64,000 nt of DNA from Herbidospora solisilvae (GTDB lineage Bacteria > Actinomycetota > Actinomycetes > Streptosporangiales > Streptosporangiaceae): contig NZ_WXEW01000013.1 in NCBI RefSeq assembly GCF_009901565.1, positions 1 to 64,000 of the forward strand, given 5' to 3'. Numbering within the stretch: the stretch's first letter is position 1; every line of letters begins with the position of its first letter. This document shows, in pieces, positions 29,323 to 38,010 of the stretch. Below the pieces are notes generated by a model. It was not told the DNA's origin. It searched no databases and worked only from the letters and a program-made list of their open reading frames with translations. Both the position numbers and the translations under genes were made by a program.

Positions 29323-30947
29323 GGGGCCTCGACCCAGGCGCCGTAGAACTCGGGGTGCGCCGAGATGCCCAGGCGCAGGTCACGCACCTTCTTGCTGGCC
29401 CCGAGGTTCTGCGTGTCGACGTAGGTCGGCACCACCACCGCGTTGTCGATCGCCCACTTCTGCGCCTTGGCGTACTCGGCGGCGCGCTGGGCCGGCTCCT
29501 GGGCGGTCTGCGCCGCCGTCAGCCACGTGTCGACCTCGGGGTCGGTGACCTGGGCGAAGTTGTGGCCGCTGTTCTTGGACGTCTGGTCGGAGAAGAAGAA
29601 GTGGCTCAGGATGTCGCCGTCGCCGCGGGCCCACGACAACTCGACCACGTCGTAACGGCCCTCGTCGAGGCGGCCGCCGATCTCGATCGCGTCGGTCGAG
29701 GCGAGCAGCTCCAGGTAGATGCCCGACTTCTTCAGGTCGCCCTGCACCGCCTGCGAGAACGTGCCGGCCTCGCCGTAGATCGGGGCGACCACGGTGAGCC
29801 GCTTGCCGTCCTTGGTGCGGTAGCCCTCGGCGTCGCGGCCGGTCCAGCCGGCCTCGTCGAGCAGCTTGGCCGACAGCGCCGGGTCCGGCGGCCAGGTGTT
29901 CTCCAGCGAGGCGTCGTAACTGGCCGGGGTGGTCGGCGACAGCGGGCTCCAGGCGCGCTGGTAGAGGCCCTGGAACACCGACTTCACGAGCGTGTCGATG
30001 TCGATGGCCCGCTGGAAGGCCCGCCGCACCCGCACGTCGGAGAACAGCGCGCCCTTCGTGTTCAGGTAGAAGGCGTTGACCGCCCCCGGCACCTGCTTGT
30101 CGAGCACCTGCAGGTTCGGGTCGGCCTTGAGCAGCCCGAGCTGGTTGGCCGGGATCGCGCTCGCGGTGTCGACCTGGCCGGAGGTCAGCGCCCCGACCCG
30201 GGTGGCCGCCTCGCCGATGAACCGGACCTTGAGGGTGTCGAGGCGGGCCGGTCCGCTGTGCCCGGCGCTCTTGGGCGCCCAGTCGTAGTCGGGGTTCTTG
30301 GTGTACGTCCGCTCCTGGCCGCGCACGTAGGCGCCCGACCTGAACGGCCCGGAGCCGACCGAGCCGTCACCGGCCGCGCACAGCTTGTCCGACCCGGCCT
30401 TGAGCGTGGCGGGGGAGGCGATGCCCAGCGCCGTGGTGCTGGCGGCCTGGAGGAACGGCACGTAGGGCCGGGTGAACTCGACCTTCACCTGGTTGGGGGC
30501 GACGACCGACACGCCCTTGTACGGCCCGAGCAGCCCGGCCGCGTACTGCGAGTTGGTCTCCTTGGCGGTGATGTGGTCGAAGTTGGCCTTGACCGCCTCG
30601 GCGTCGAGCTTGGCGCCGTCGTGGAAGACGACGTCCTCGCGCAGCGTGAACGTGTAGGACTTGCTGTCGGGGCTGATCTCCCACTTGGTGGCCAGCCACG
30701 GCTCCAGCGCGCCGTCGGGCGTCTGGTAGACCAGCGAGTCGTAGACCGGGCGCTGCAGGAACGAGGTGACGTCCTGCGCGCTGACGTGCGGGTCCCAGCA
30801 GTCGGGCTCCTCGTTCACGGCGTGGGTGAGGGTGCCGGAGGTGGCGGGCTTGGCCGCCTGGCCGCCGCCCCCGCCGGTGTTCTGCGTGCCGCACGCGGCG
30901 AGGGCGATAAGGACGACGGCCGCCAGTACGGCACGTGATGGAGGCAT
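29319..30947 (-). CDS. Substrate-binding lipoprotein of oligopeptide-type ABC transporter (SBP family 5)
   Basis: A 542-residue extracellular solute-binding protein. The first 19 residues are a lipoprotein signal peptide ending in the lipobox LAAC, with Cys19 as lipid anchor, followed by a Gly-rich linker. Family 5 features include LREDVVFHDGAKLDAEAVKANF and the YGEAGTF region. It delivers substrate to the two permeases encoded downstream. ATG 30947 has CTGGAG as ribosome site. This is the likely first gene of a transcript reaching the esterase gene at 22553. A 7-base inverted repeat sits 16-38 bases upstream. Import of a peptide or metal chelate, or retrieval of a product, cannot be distinguished from sequence. 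Confidence 0.94.
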   Translation of the reverse strand: MPPSRAVLAAVVLIALAACGTQNTGGGGGQAAKPATSGTLTHAVNEEPDCWDPHVSAQDVTSFLQRPVYDSLVYQTPDGALEPWLATKWEISPDSKSYTFTLREDVVFHDGAKLDAEAVKANFDHITAKETNSQYAAGLLGPYKGVSVVAPNQVKVEFTRPYVPFLQAASTTALGIASPATLKAGSDKLCAAGDGSVGSGPFRSGAYVRGQERTYTKNPDYDWAPKSAGHSGPARLDTLKVRFIGEAATRVGALTSGQVDTASAIPANQLGLLKADPNLQVLDKQVPGAVNAFYLNTKGALFSDVRVRRAFQRAIDIDTLVKSVFQGLYQRAWSPLSPTTPASYDASLENTWPPDPALSAKLLDEAGWTGRDAEGYRTKDGKRLTVVAPIYGEAGTFSQAVQGDLKKSGIYLELLASTDAIEIGGRLDEGRYDVVELSWARGDGDILSHFFFSDQTSKNSGHNFAQVTDPEVDTWLTAAQTAQEPAQRAAEYAKAQKWAIDNAVVVPTYVDTQNLGASKKVRDLRLGISAHPEFYGAWVEAP

Positions 30948-30962
30948 GGGAACTCCAGAGAC

Positions 30963-30985
30963 GTTCGAAGTGCGATCGTTCGAAC
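30963..30985. promoter_or_regulatory. Inverted repeat upstream of the transporter operon, candidate operator
   Basis: GTTCGAA, nine bases, then TTCGAAC: a perfect 7-base inverted repeat in the 52-base gap before the binding-protein start. The location suits a repressor site. The spacing does not fit the SOS box. Confidence 0.5.
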
Positions 30986-30999
30986 TATCGGGAGTGCCG

Positions 31000-32007
31000 C
31001 TAAAGCGGGGCTGAAACCACGATCCGCGCGGCCTCGGCCAGGAGCCGGAACGACCGCAGCCGATCGTCCTGCGACGGCACCACGGTCAGCGCCATCAGCT
31101 CGTCGGCCCCGGTCTCCCCGATCAGCCGCTCCAGCTTGCTCGCCACCGTCTCCACGCCGCCGATGAGCTGCGGTTCGACGATGCCCCGCACGAACTCCCG
31201 CTCGGCCGGCGACCAGCGGTGCGCCGCCGCTCGCGCCGCGGCCGGGAACACGTCGAAGTGCGGCGAGGTGCGCATCAGGACCTTGCCGAGCAGGTAGGAG
31301 GAGGCCGTGGTGAGCGCCTCGTCGTCGGTGGGGGCCACGCTGACCAGCGCCGCGATCAGGGTGCGCGGCCGGTCGAGGTCGGCCGAGGGCCGGAACGCGT
31401 TCCGGTAGGCGGCCAGCGCCGCCGCCGTGTCGCGCGGGTTGATCTGGTGCGCGTACGCGTACGGCAGCCCCAGCGACCCGGCGAGCGCGCCGCTGCCGGG
31501 GCTCGACCCGAGCACCCACAGATCGGGCCGCGCGTCGGCGGCCGGGACCGCGACGATGCCGGTCGACCGGTCGGCCGGCGCGAAGTAGCCGCGCAGCTCG
31601 CCGATCTCCCCGGCGAAGTCGGCCGCGCCCTCGGGGGAGCGGCGCAGCGCCCTGGCGGTGCGCGGGTCGGTGCCCGGGGCCCGTCCGAGCCCCAGGTCGA
31701 CGCGGCCCGGGTAGAGCGCCTCCAGCGTGCCGAACTGCTCGGCCACCACGAGCGGCGCGTGGTTGGGCAGCAGCACCCCGCCCGACCCCACCCGCAGCGT
31801 CGTGGTCGCCGCCGCCAGCCGCCCGGCCAGCACGGCCGGGGCGGAGGTGGCCAGGCTGGTGGTGTTGTGGTGCTCGGCCACCCAGTAGCGCAGGTAGCCC
31901 AGCTCCTCGGCCTTCGGGGCGAAGGCGACGGTGTCGGACAACGCCTGGGTGGCCGAGCCGCCCTCGAAGACCGGGACGACGTCGAGAACGGATAAGGGCA
32001 GGGTCAT
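31000..32007 (-). CDS. Luciferase-like (LLM) flavin-dependent monooxygenase
   Basis: A 335-residue TIM-barrel protein of the bacterial luciferase superfamily, close to the MsnO8/YhbW group: [13 protein letters not shown] at the N-terminus, [32 protein letters not shown], and [13 protein letters not shown]. It would use reduced FMN supplied by a separate reductase. The ATG overlaps the MFS gene stop in ATGA, so it is co-translated with the exporter. Abyssomicin clusters contain a luciferase-like monooxygenase next to an MFS gene (abyE and abyD as I recall), consistent with a tailoring oxidation, but the reaction here is not defined. Confidence 0.92.
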   Translation of the reverse strand: MTLPLSVLDVVPVFEGGSATQALSDTVAFAPKAEELGYLRYWVAEHHNTTSLATSAPAVLAGRLAAATTTLRVGSGGVLLPNHAPLVVAEQFGTLEALYPGRVDLGLGRAPGTDPRTARALRRSPEGAADFAGEIGELRGYFAPADRSTGIVAVPAADARPDLWVLGSSPGSGALAGSLGLPYAYAHQINPRDTAAALAAYRNAFRPSADLDRPRTLIAALVSVAPTDDEALTTASSYLLGKVLMRTSPHFDVFPAAARAAAHRWSPAEREFVRGIVEPQLIGGVETVASKLERLIGETGADELMALTVVPSQDDRLRSFRLLAEAARIVVSAPL

Positions 32008-33437
32008 GACAGGGCTCCTTCGGAGGAGGGCGCCGGCTCGGAGACGGGCTCGGCGGGTGCCGCCTCGGGCTTGCCCGGCAGCAGCAGCCCGGCGGCGAAG
32101 ACCACGGCCGCGGCGGCCACGGGCCACCAGAAGGCGTCGCCGAACGTGGCGGGGGTGGGCGCGGTGTGCGCGCCGCCGCCCTGGAGGATGAGCGCGACGA
32201 CGGCGATGCCGAGCGAGGCGCCGATCTGGTTGAGGATGAAGACCGCGCCGGTCGCCCCGGCCACCGCGTCGCCGGGCACCGTGCGGTAGACCGAGCCCAT
32301 CGTCGGCGCGCCGACCAGGCCGAGGCCGAACCCGGCGGCGAGCTGCGCGCCGGTCAGCAGCAGCTGCGAGGTGCCCGCGTCGGAGCTGGTGAACACCAGC
32401 GCGCCCAGGCCGATGAGCAGCGCGCCGACCGGCACCAGCCGCCGCGCGCCGAGCTTGTCGGCCAGGTTGCCCGCGACCGGCATGCCGACGAGCGTGCCCA
32501 GCCCGAGCGGGGCCAGCAGCAGGCCCGAGGCCAGCACCGACTCGCCGCGCACCTCCTGGTAGTAGAGCGGCAGCAGGAACAGCAGCGAGAACAGGCCGCC
32601 GCCGATGAGGAACATGGTGGTCACGCTGGCGCTGAAGCCCTTGCTGCGGAACAGCCGCAGGTCCAGCAGCGGCGTGCCGGTGGTGCGCAGCGCGTGGACG
32701 ATGTAGACGGCGAACAGTCCCAGGCCGACGACCAGGCCGATCACCACCGACGTGCTGCCGAAGCCCTCGGCCCCGGCCCGCGACAGGGCGAAGACGAGCG
32801 CGGCGAACCCGGGCGACAGGGTGAACACGCCGATCCAGTCGAGCGGCGCGGCGCCGCCGGGCGGGTCGGCCGGCAGCACGACCACGGCCAGGACGATCGC
32901 GGCCAGCGCGAAGGGGATGTTGACCAGGAACATCCACTGCCAGGTGAGGTTGTCGAGGATCAGGCCGCCGACGATGGGGCCGACGACCGGGCCGAGCGTG
33001 ATCGGGATGGAGATGAGCCCCATCACGCGGGCGATGCGGGCCGGACCGGCCGCGCCCGCGACGACGGTCATCATGATCGGGTCGACCATGCCGCCGCCGA
33101 GGCCCTGGAGGATCCGGAACGCGATGAGGCTCTCGGCGTTCCAGGCGAAGGCCGACAGCGTCGACCCGGCCAGGAACACGGTCAGGCCGAGCAGCCACAT
33201 GCGCTTGGCGCCGAAGCGCACGGTCGCCCATCCCGCCAGCGGGATGGCCAGCGCGACCGCGAGCAGGTAGCCGGTGGTCACCCATTCGATGGTGGCCAGG
33301 GTCGCCTCGAACTCGGCGGTCAGCGTGCTGATCCCGACGTTGACGATCGTCGCGTCGAGGTAGGACATCATCCCGCCGAGCACCATCACGCCTATCAGCG
33401 TGAGCAGCGCGCGGTCGAGCCGGGCCGTGCCTGACAT
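32004..33437 (-). CDS. MFS drug-efflux transporter, DHA2 (EmrB/QacA) family
   Basis: A 477-residue membrane protein with about 14 hydrophobic helices. The first helix carries the DHA2 motif [13 protein letters not shown], followed by [23 protein letters not shown] 33437 starts just before the first helix; an upstream in-frame extension would add a non-membrane tail over the operator and is not preferred. It is divergent from a TetR gene 79 bases away, with a palindrome between them. The arrangement is that of a ligand-induced exporter giving self-resistance to the polyketide. Confidence 0.95.
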   Translation of the reverse strand: MSGTARLDRALLTLIGVMVLGGMMSYLDATIVNVGISTLTAEFEATLATIEWVTTGYLLAVALAIPLAGWATVRFGAKRMWLLGLTVFLAGSTLSAFAWNAESLIAFRILQGLGGGMVDPIMMTVVAGAAGPARIARVMGLISIPITLGPVVGPIVGGLILDNLTWQWMFLVNIPFALAAIVLAVVVLPADPPGGAAPLDWIGVFTLSPGFAALVFALSRAGAEGFGSTSVVIGLVVGLGLFAVYIVHALRTTGTPLLDLRLFRSKGFSASVTTMFLIGGGLFSLLFLLPLYYQEVRGESVLASGLLLAPLGLGTLVGMPVAGNLADKLGARRLVPVGALLIGLGALVFTSSDAGTSQLLLTGAQLAAGFGLGLVGAPTMGSVYRTVPGDAVAGATGAVFILNQIGASLGIAVVALILQGGGAHTAPTPATFGDAFWWPVAAAAVVFAAGLLLPGKPEAAPAEPVSEPAPSSEGALS

Positions 33438-33470
33438 GACCACTCCTTTGAACCGGGGAGACAGTGAAAA

Positions 33471-33486
33471 TGAACTGAGGAGTTCA
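33471..33486. promoter_or_regulatory. Palindrome between MFS and TetR genes, candidate TetR operator
   Basis: TGAACT, GAGG, AGTTCA: a perfect 6-base inverted repeat, extending imperfectly outward. It lies in the 79-base divergent gap and overlaps the likely promoters of both genes. Confidence 0.65.
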
Positions 33487-33516
33487 ATTGCCTGCCTGGG
33501 ACGGTAGCATGGCCAA

Positions 33517-34170
33517 ATGAGCGTTGGCGACACCGAGAAATCGACCTCCGACCGAGGGCGGCTGGACAAACGCCGGGCCATCGTGGAGGCCGCGCTACGG
33601 GTGTTCGCCCGCGTCGGCTACGCGCAGGCGAGCCTCGACATGATCGCCGCCGAGGCGGGGGTGGCGAAGCCGACCATCTACAACCACCTCGGTTCCAAGG
33701 AGAACCTGTTCCGCCACGTCATGACCGAGACCGCGGCGCGGGCCAACGGCAAGACGATGGAGGTCCTGGAGTCCTTCCCCGTCGAGGCCGACGGGCTGCG
33801 CCCCGGCCTCGAAGACGTCGCGGGCAAGCTCGTGGCCTGCTACACCGACGAGCAGTCCCAGGCCGTCCGCCGCCTCCTCTACGCCGAGGCGGTCCGCTTC
33901 CCCGACCTGTTCGACCAGGTCAGGGCGAGCGGCCCCGACCAGTTCATCGAGGCCCTGGCCGGGCGGCTGGCCCGGCTGGCCAACGCCGGCCACCTGCGCA
34001 TCGAAGACCCGGTCAGGGCGGCCAACCAGTTCATCGCCCTGGTCTACGAGGAGCTCCCCACGCTGAGCACCTTCGGCTCCCGCCCGCTCGACTCGCGGGA
34101 CGCCGAGAAGGTCGCCGTCGCCGGGGTCGACACGTTCCTGCGCGCGTTCGGATCCTCGGGCGGGTCATGA
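33517..34170 (+). CDS. TetR-family transcriptional regulator
   Basis: A 217-residue repressor. The N-terminal helix-turn-helix (about residues 20-65) contains ALRVFARVGYAQASLDMIAAEAGVAKPTIYNHLGSKENLF in family-typical order, split here as ARVGYAQASLDMIA and AGVAKPTIYNHLGSKENLF. The remainder is a helical ligand-binding domain of the AefR-like type. It is the only plus-strand gene among the cluster's minus-strand genes and is divergent from the MFS gene it probably represses. Its stop overlaps the convergent hydrolase stop by six bases. Confidence 0.94.
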   Translation: MSVGDTEKSTSDRGRLDKRRAIVEAALRVFARVGYAQASLDMIAAEAGVAKPTIYNHLGSKENLFRHVMTETAARANGKTMEVLESFPVEADGLRPGLEDVAGKLVACYTDEQSQAVRRLLYAEAVRFPDLFDQVRASGPDQFIEALAGRLARLANAGHLRIEDPVRAANQFIALVYEELPTLSTFGSRPLDSRDAEKVAVAGVDTFLRAFGSSGGS

Positions 34171-35205
34171 GGCGTACCGGAGCTTGGAGAACTCCTTCGT
34201 GAGGGCCACCCGCTGGGGCGCGAAGCCGCCGTGGATGCGCAGCACCGACAGCAGCGTCCACAACCGGGTCTGCGCGAACGCCGACGGCGCGCCGTGCACG
34301 TCGTCGTGCTCCAGCACCCGCACCCCGCCGACCCGCTCGCGCAGCAGGGCGGCGTCGGCGGGCGGGATGATCTCGTCACGCAGGCTCGTCACGTGCGCGA
34401 CCGGGATGCGCAGCGCCGACAGCTCCTCCGGGGTGAGCGCCCAGTCGCGGATCAGCGTGTAGACCTTGTCCGGGTCGGTCCCGGCGAGGTGGGCCAGCGT
34501 CTCGGTGGTGACATCCGGCACCCGCGCCTGCCAGGCCTCGTCGGTGAAGAAGTGGCGCAGCGGCGCGCCCGCGCCCACGACGCCCCTGATCCGGTCGTCG
34601 TGGAGGGCGGCCCGCAGCGCCAGATGGCCGCTGAAGCTGAGCGCCAGCAGGTAAGTCCTGCGGGTGTCGGCGCGGCCCTCGACCGCGTCGAGCAGGGCGG
34701 GGAAGAAGCGCCAGGCGTCGGCGTCGTAGGGCACCGGGTTCTCGCCGACGCGGGGCATCTCGGTGACGATCCCGGCGAAGCCCAGCGCGTCGAGCTGCGG
34801 CAGCACCGCCGCCCACTGCTCCTTGACGGAGATGATGCCGCCGGTCAGCACCAGCAGCGGCCGGGGGACGGGGTCGTCCAGGCCGACCGTCCAGCCGGGG
34901 GCCGGGCCCTCCAGCGGCCTGATCGCCGGGAAGCCGGCCCGCCACCGGTCGAAGACGGCCCGGCTGCGCGCGGCGGCCTCCTGCCGGGCCGGGCCGTCGG
35001 CGTAGGGGAAGCGGGCCATGATGTAGTGGGCGTTGGCCTCCAGCGGGCGGTCGGCGGCCAGCCGGTCGCCTTCGGCGCTCCACTCACGCACCCACGAGTC
35101 GTCGTCGTGGATCCGGGCCAGGATCGCGGCCGAATGCTCGGGCGGCATGCCCTGCGAGCGGGCGTGCGCGATCACGTAGTTCTTCAGCTCGTCCAGGTGG
35201 GTCAT
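34165..35205 (-). CDS. abyA5: Alpha/beta hydrolase, tetronate acetate-eliminating enzyme (AbyA5/Agg5 type)
   Basis: A 346-residue FrsA-like hydrolase with a helical N-terminal cap (about 1-100). The nucleophile motif is SFSGH (Ser near 191), with acid candidate SLRDEIIP and histidine in DDVHGAP. In the tetronate pathway this family eliminates acetate from the acetylated hydroxymethyl tetronate, making the exocyclic methylene that serves as dienophile. It is the last gene of the tetronate operon, after the acetyltransferase gene whose stop overlaps its ATG (ATAGGG spacing only four bases from start to start). Assignment rests on gene order ligase-FkbH-ACP-E2-hydrolase, which matches abyA1-A5. 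Confidence 0.88.
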   Translation of the reverse strand: MTHLDELKNYVIAHARSQGMPPEHSAAILARIHDDDSWVREWSAEGDRLAADRPLEANAHYIMARFPYADGPARQEAAARSRAVFDRWRAGFPAIRPLEGPAPGWTVGLDDPVPRPLLVLTGGIISVKEQWAAVLPQLDALGFAGIVTEMPRVGENPVPYDADAWRFFPALLDAVEGRADTRRTYLLALSFSGHLALRAALHDDRIRGVVGAGAPLRHFFTDEAWQARVPDVTTETLAHLAGTDPDKVYTLIRDWALTPEELSALRIPVAHVTSLRDEIIPPADAALLRERVGGVRVLEHDDVHGAPSAFAQTRLWTLLSVLRIHGGFAPQRVALTKEFSKLRYAS

Positions 35206-35936
35206 AGGGTCTCCAGGGCCTCTTTCACCTCGGTCAGCACGTCGGCGGCCTCGGCGCCGTCGATCACCCGGTGGTCGAACGCGAGGCTGAGCCGCATCAC
35301 GGGCGCGACGGCGGGCGCGCCGTCCCGCACCACGACCCGGTCGGTGATCCGGCCGACGCCGAACGTGGTGGTGGTGCCGCCGACCGAGTGGAAGGAGTCG
35401 ACCGCCCGGTGGCCGAGCGAGGTCACCGCGAACGTGCCGGTCAGGTGGGGGCGCAGGCGCAGCGACCGGGCGGCCTTGCGGAACCTCCGGCGGCCGAGGG
35501 CCCAGGGCGCGGCGTGCAGCCGGCGTACCCCCTCGAAGTCCTTCAGCTTCTCGGGGTCGCCGTGGCGCACCCGCGTCAGGTGCGCGTGGATGTCGGCGAC
35601 GGCGGCCTCGTGGAGGTTCGGCACGACCGTGCCGAGCACGACCCGCCGCCCGTTGAGCGTGCGGTCGAGGGTGACCTTGCCGCTGACGAACGGATAGCGG
35701 GCCACCCGGGGGCGGAGCCGTCCCTGGATCGCCGCGTTGGCCTCCGGGTGCTTGGCCAGCACCCGCCCGGCGGCGTGCAGGACGTAGGCGGTGATCGCGT
35801 GGTGGTGGACGGCGCGGTGCGCCAGCACGGCGGTCATGTCGACCTCGGTGTCGAGGAAGACGGGGGAGAAGTCCCTGATGACCTCCAGGAAGAACAGCGT
35901 GTGCCGCCTCTCGCGGTGGGGCGGGACGCCGGTCAC
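35202..35936 (-). CDS. abyA4: E2-type acetyltransferase of tetronate pathway (AbyA4/Agg4 type)
   Basis: A 244-residue protein equal to the catalytic domain of 2-oxoacid dehydrogenase acyltransferases, with no lipoyl or subunit-binding domain. The catalytic motif is FDHRVIDGAEAADVL (His near 220, Asp near 224), and TLFFLEVIRDFS opens the fold. In agglomerin and abyssomicin pathways this stand-alone E2 domain acetylates the primary alcohol of the new tetronate ring before elimination. GTG 35936 is chosen because it overlaps the ACP stop in GTGA and the domain begins immediately; the longer frame upstream lies inside the ACP gene. Confidence 0.88.
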   Translation of the reverse strand: MTGVPPHRERRHTLFFLEVIRDFSPVFLDTEVDMTAVLAHRAVHHHAITAYVLHAAGRVLAKHPEANAAIQGRLRPRVARYPFVSGKVTLDRTLNGRRVVLGTVVPNLHEAAVADIHAHLTRVRHGDPEKLKDFEGVRRLHAAPWALGRRRFRKAARSLRLRPHLTGTFAVTSLGHRAVDSFHSVGGTTTTFGVGRITDRVVVRDGAPAVAPVMRLSLAFDHRVIDGAEAADVLTEVKEALETL

Positions 35937-36160
35937 GACGCGGTCGCCAGTTCGTAGACCGCCGCCAGGCTGGGCGCCTCCAGCACCCGGGCGAACGGCA
36001 GCGGGCGGCCCGTCTGGCGCTCCAACAGGGTGCAGAGCGTGAGCAGGTGCACCGAGTCCCACGCGTCGACCGTGTCGAGCGACCGGCCGAGGTCGTCCTC
36101 GGTGACCGGGAGGGCCAGTTCGTCGCGCAGCAGCGTGACGTACTCCTCGACGGAAATCAT
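35933..36160 (-). CDS. abyA3: Stand-alone acyl carrier protein for glyceryl unit (AbyA3 type)
   Basis: A 75-residue carrier protein. The phosphopantetheine site is the Ser in DAWDSVHLL, close to the DSL/DSV of the family. It begins MISVEEYVTLLRDEL, with ATG 36160 overlapping the FkbH stop (ATGA), and ends in GTGA with the next gene. In tetronate pathways this ACP carries the glyceryl thioester made by FkbH and presents it to the FabH-like ligase. Confidence 0.93.
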   Translation of the reverse strand: MISVEEYVTLLRDELALPVTEDDLGRSLDTVDAWDSVHLLTLCTLLERQTGRPLPFARVLEAPSLAAVYELATAS

Positions 36161-38010
36161 GGTTGGTGTCCTCCGAAATCGGCGCTGAGGCGGATGTGCG
36201 GCACCGGTTCCGGCGGCCGGGTCAGGTCGTGCCGGAACTCGGCCCCCGCCTCGTCGGCGTGCACGGTCGTGAACCCGGCCTCCGGATAGAAGCCGGCCAC
36301 CCTGCCGTTCTTGGCGGTGCGCCGGTAGGCGGCCCGCACCTCGCGGGCGGCCGAGCCGCGGGCGTGCTCCAGCACCGCGCCCAGCACCGCCTGCTCGATG
36401 CCGCGCGCGAACACCCGGCAGCTCAGCAGGAAGTTCTCCACCCGCAGCACCGCGCCGTCGCGGCGCAGCAGCACCGCGCCGACGAGGCCGTGCTCGCCGA
36501 AGCGGTCGGCCGAGGCGATGGCGAGCACCCGCGCATCCGGGTCGCCGGCCAGGTCGCGCACCTCGGCGGGGGACAACCGGCAGGTGGTCAGGTTGAACTG
36601 GTTGGTGCGCAGGGTGAGCTGGGAGACCCGGTCGAGCTGGGCGGGCGCGGCGGGGGCGAGCCGCACCTCCGTGCCGAGCTCGGCCAGGTAGCCCTCCAGG
36701 GAGTCGAAGCTCTCCAGGAAGCCGCGCCGGGCGCCCTCCTCGCGGTAGCGGGCCGGGCGGGCCAGGTCGTCGGAGGTGAGCCGGGGCACGTCGAACCAGC
36801 CGTCCCGCAGCAGCGCCGTGACGTGCAGCGCAGGTTCGTCGCTGAGGTCGACGACGGCGACGCCGGGCAGCTCGCGGCGCACCAGCCCGCGTTCGAAGGG
36901 GCTGTCGTCGGCGAACACGAAACTGTCGGCGCCCAGGTTGAGGTCGCCCGCGAGCTCGGCCAGGTTGTCGTGCTTGGGCCGCCAGTTGGCCCGCACCTGG
37001 ACGAAGTCGCCCTCCCGCAGCGTCATCCCCGGGTGGTCGCGCAGCACGCCGGCCACCGGCTCGGGGTCGTTCTTGCTGACCGCCGCCACCAGCACGCCCT
37101 GCGAGCCGAGTTGCCGGACCACCCGCTGGAACCGGGTGAACGCCTCGCCCCGGTAGCCCTCGGCCACCTCGACGCCCTCCGGCCCCACCTCCCCGAGCAC
37201 GCCGCCCCAGACCGTCTCGTCGAGGTCGAGCACCAGCACCTTCTTGCCCTGTCCGGCGGCCTGCCGGGCCAGGTGGCCGACCTCTCTGGCGTACGCGGCG
37301 AGCAGGTCGTCGGTCAGGTGGGCCTTGGCGTAGACGCTCTGCCGGGGGTCGCGGGCCCGCACCCCTTCGGCGAGCAGCGGGTCGAGGTCGACGACGGCCA
37401 CCTCGGGGCGGTCGAGCCGCAGCAGCCGCGTGTTGGCCTCCCGCCAGGCCGCGCCGAGGGCGGCCCGTTCGCGCCGGTCGAGAAGCTGGGCGGTCAGCTC
37501 GCGGGGCAGCGGGAGGGTGTTGAGCACCAGCGTGGCCCCGTTCGCGGTCGACGCGAACGTCTCGGCCAGCTTCTCGATCAGCGCGATCTTCGTGTCGAGC
37601 ACCCGGGCGGCGTCGTCGGCCCGCCAGGGCAGGGGCAACTCGGCGGCGACGATCTCGGGGCCGAGCACCGCCAGCGCGAACGCCGGGCCGCCGGCCTCGC
37701 CGAGGGTCGTGTAGAGATCGCTCGCCGGGTCGGCCAGGTCGCGCACCCAGGCGTCGAAGTCGGCGAGCGTGATTCCGGCCAGCAGGCCGTGCCGGGCCAG
37801 TTCCACGGCCAGCGCCGGGCGCAGCGCGGCCAGGGTGCCGTGCCCGGTGACGTACAGGGAGACGAGAGGCGTGGCCGGATGGGCGGCGAGCACCTCGGCG
37901 GGGTCGAGCCGGGCCAGGAACCGGCCGGCGCGCGGCAGCGCCTCGTCGGGCAGCTCGGCCAGCAGCCCGCGCACCGACGGCCACTCCTCGGGAGGCGGGA
38001 GGCCGCTCAC
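36157..38010 (-). CDS. abyA2: FkbH-like glyceryl-ACP synthase/phosphatase (AbyA2 type)
   Basis: A 617-residue protein in three parts: an N-terminal SGNH-like region (about 1-235), a HAD-IIIC domain with the phosphatase motif VLDLDETVWGG (Asp near 262) and FADDSPFERG, and a C-terminal GNAT-like domain (from about 450) with LRTNQFNLTT and GFYPEAGF. FkbH proteins move the D-glyceryl group of 1,3-bisphosphoglycerate onto an ACP and remove the phosphate. This supplies the three-carbon unit of the tetronate ring. GTG 38010 overlaps the upstream stop in GTGA. Confidence 0.94.
   Translation of the reverse strand: MSGLPPPEEWPSVRGLLAELPDEALPRAGRFLARLDPAEVLAAHPATPLVSLYVTGHGTLAALRPALAVELARHGLLAGITLADFDAWVRDLADPASDLYTTLGEAGGPAFALAVLGPEIVAAELPLPWRADDAARVLDTKIALIEKLAETFASTANGATLVLNTLPLPRELTAQLLDRRERAALGAAWREANTRLLRLDRPEVAVVDLDPLLAEGVRARDPRQSVYAKAHLTDDLLAAYAREVGHLARQAAGQGKKVLVLDLDETVWGGVLGEVGPEGVEVAEGYRGEAFTRFQRVVRQLGSQGVLVAAVSKNDPEPVAGVLRDHPGMTLREGDFVQVRANWRPKHDNLAELAGDLNLGADSFVFADDSPFERGLVRRELPGVAVVDLSDEPALHVTALLRDGWFDVPRLTSDDLARPARYREEGARRGFLESFDSLEGYLAELGTEVRLAPAAPAQLDRVSQLTLRTNQFNLTTCRLSPAEVRDLAGDPDARVLAIASADRFGEHGLVGAVLLRRDGAVLRVENFLLSCRVFARGIEQAVLGAVLEHARGSAAREVRAAYRRTAKNGRVAGFYPEAGFTTVHADEAGAEFRHDLTRPPEPVPHIRLSADFGGHQP

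Noticed and set aside
30963-30985. Inverted repeat as an SOS (LexA) box
   Set aside because: The half-site spacing (TTCGAA-N9-TTCGAA) does not fit GAAC-N4-GTTC.
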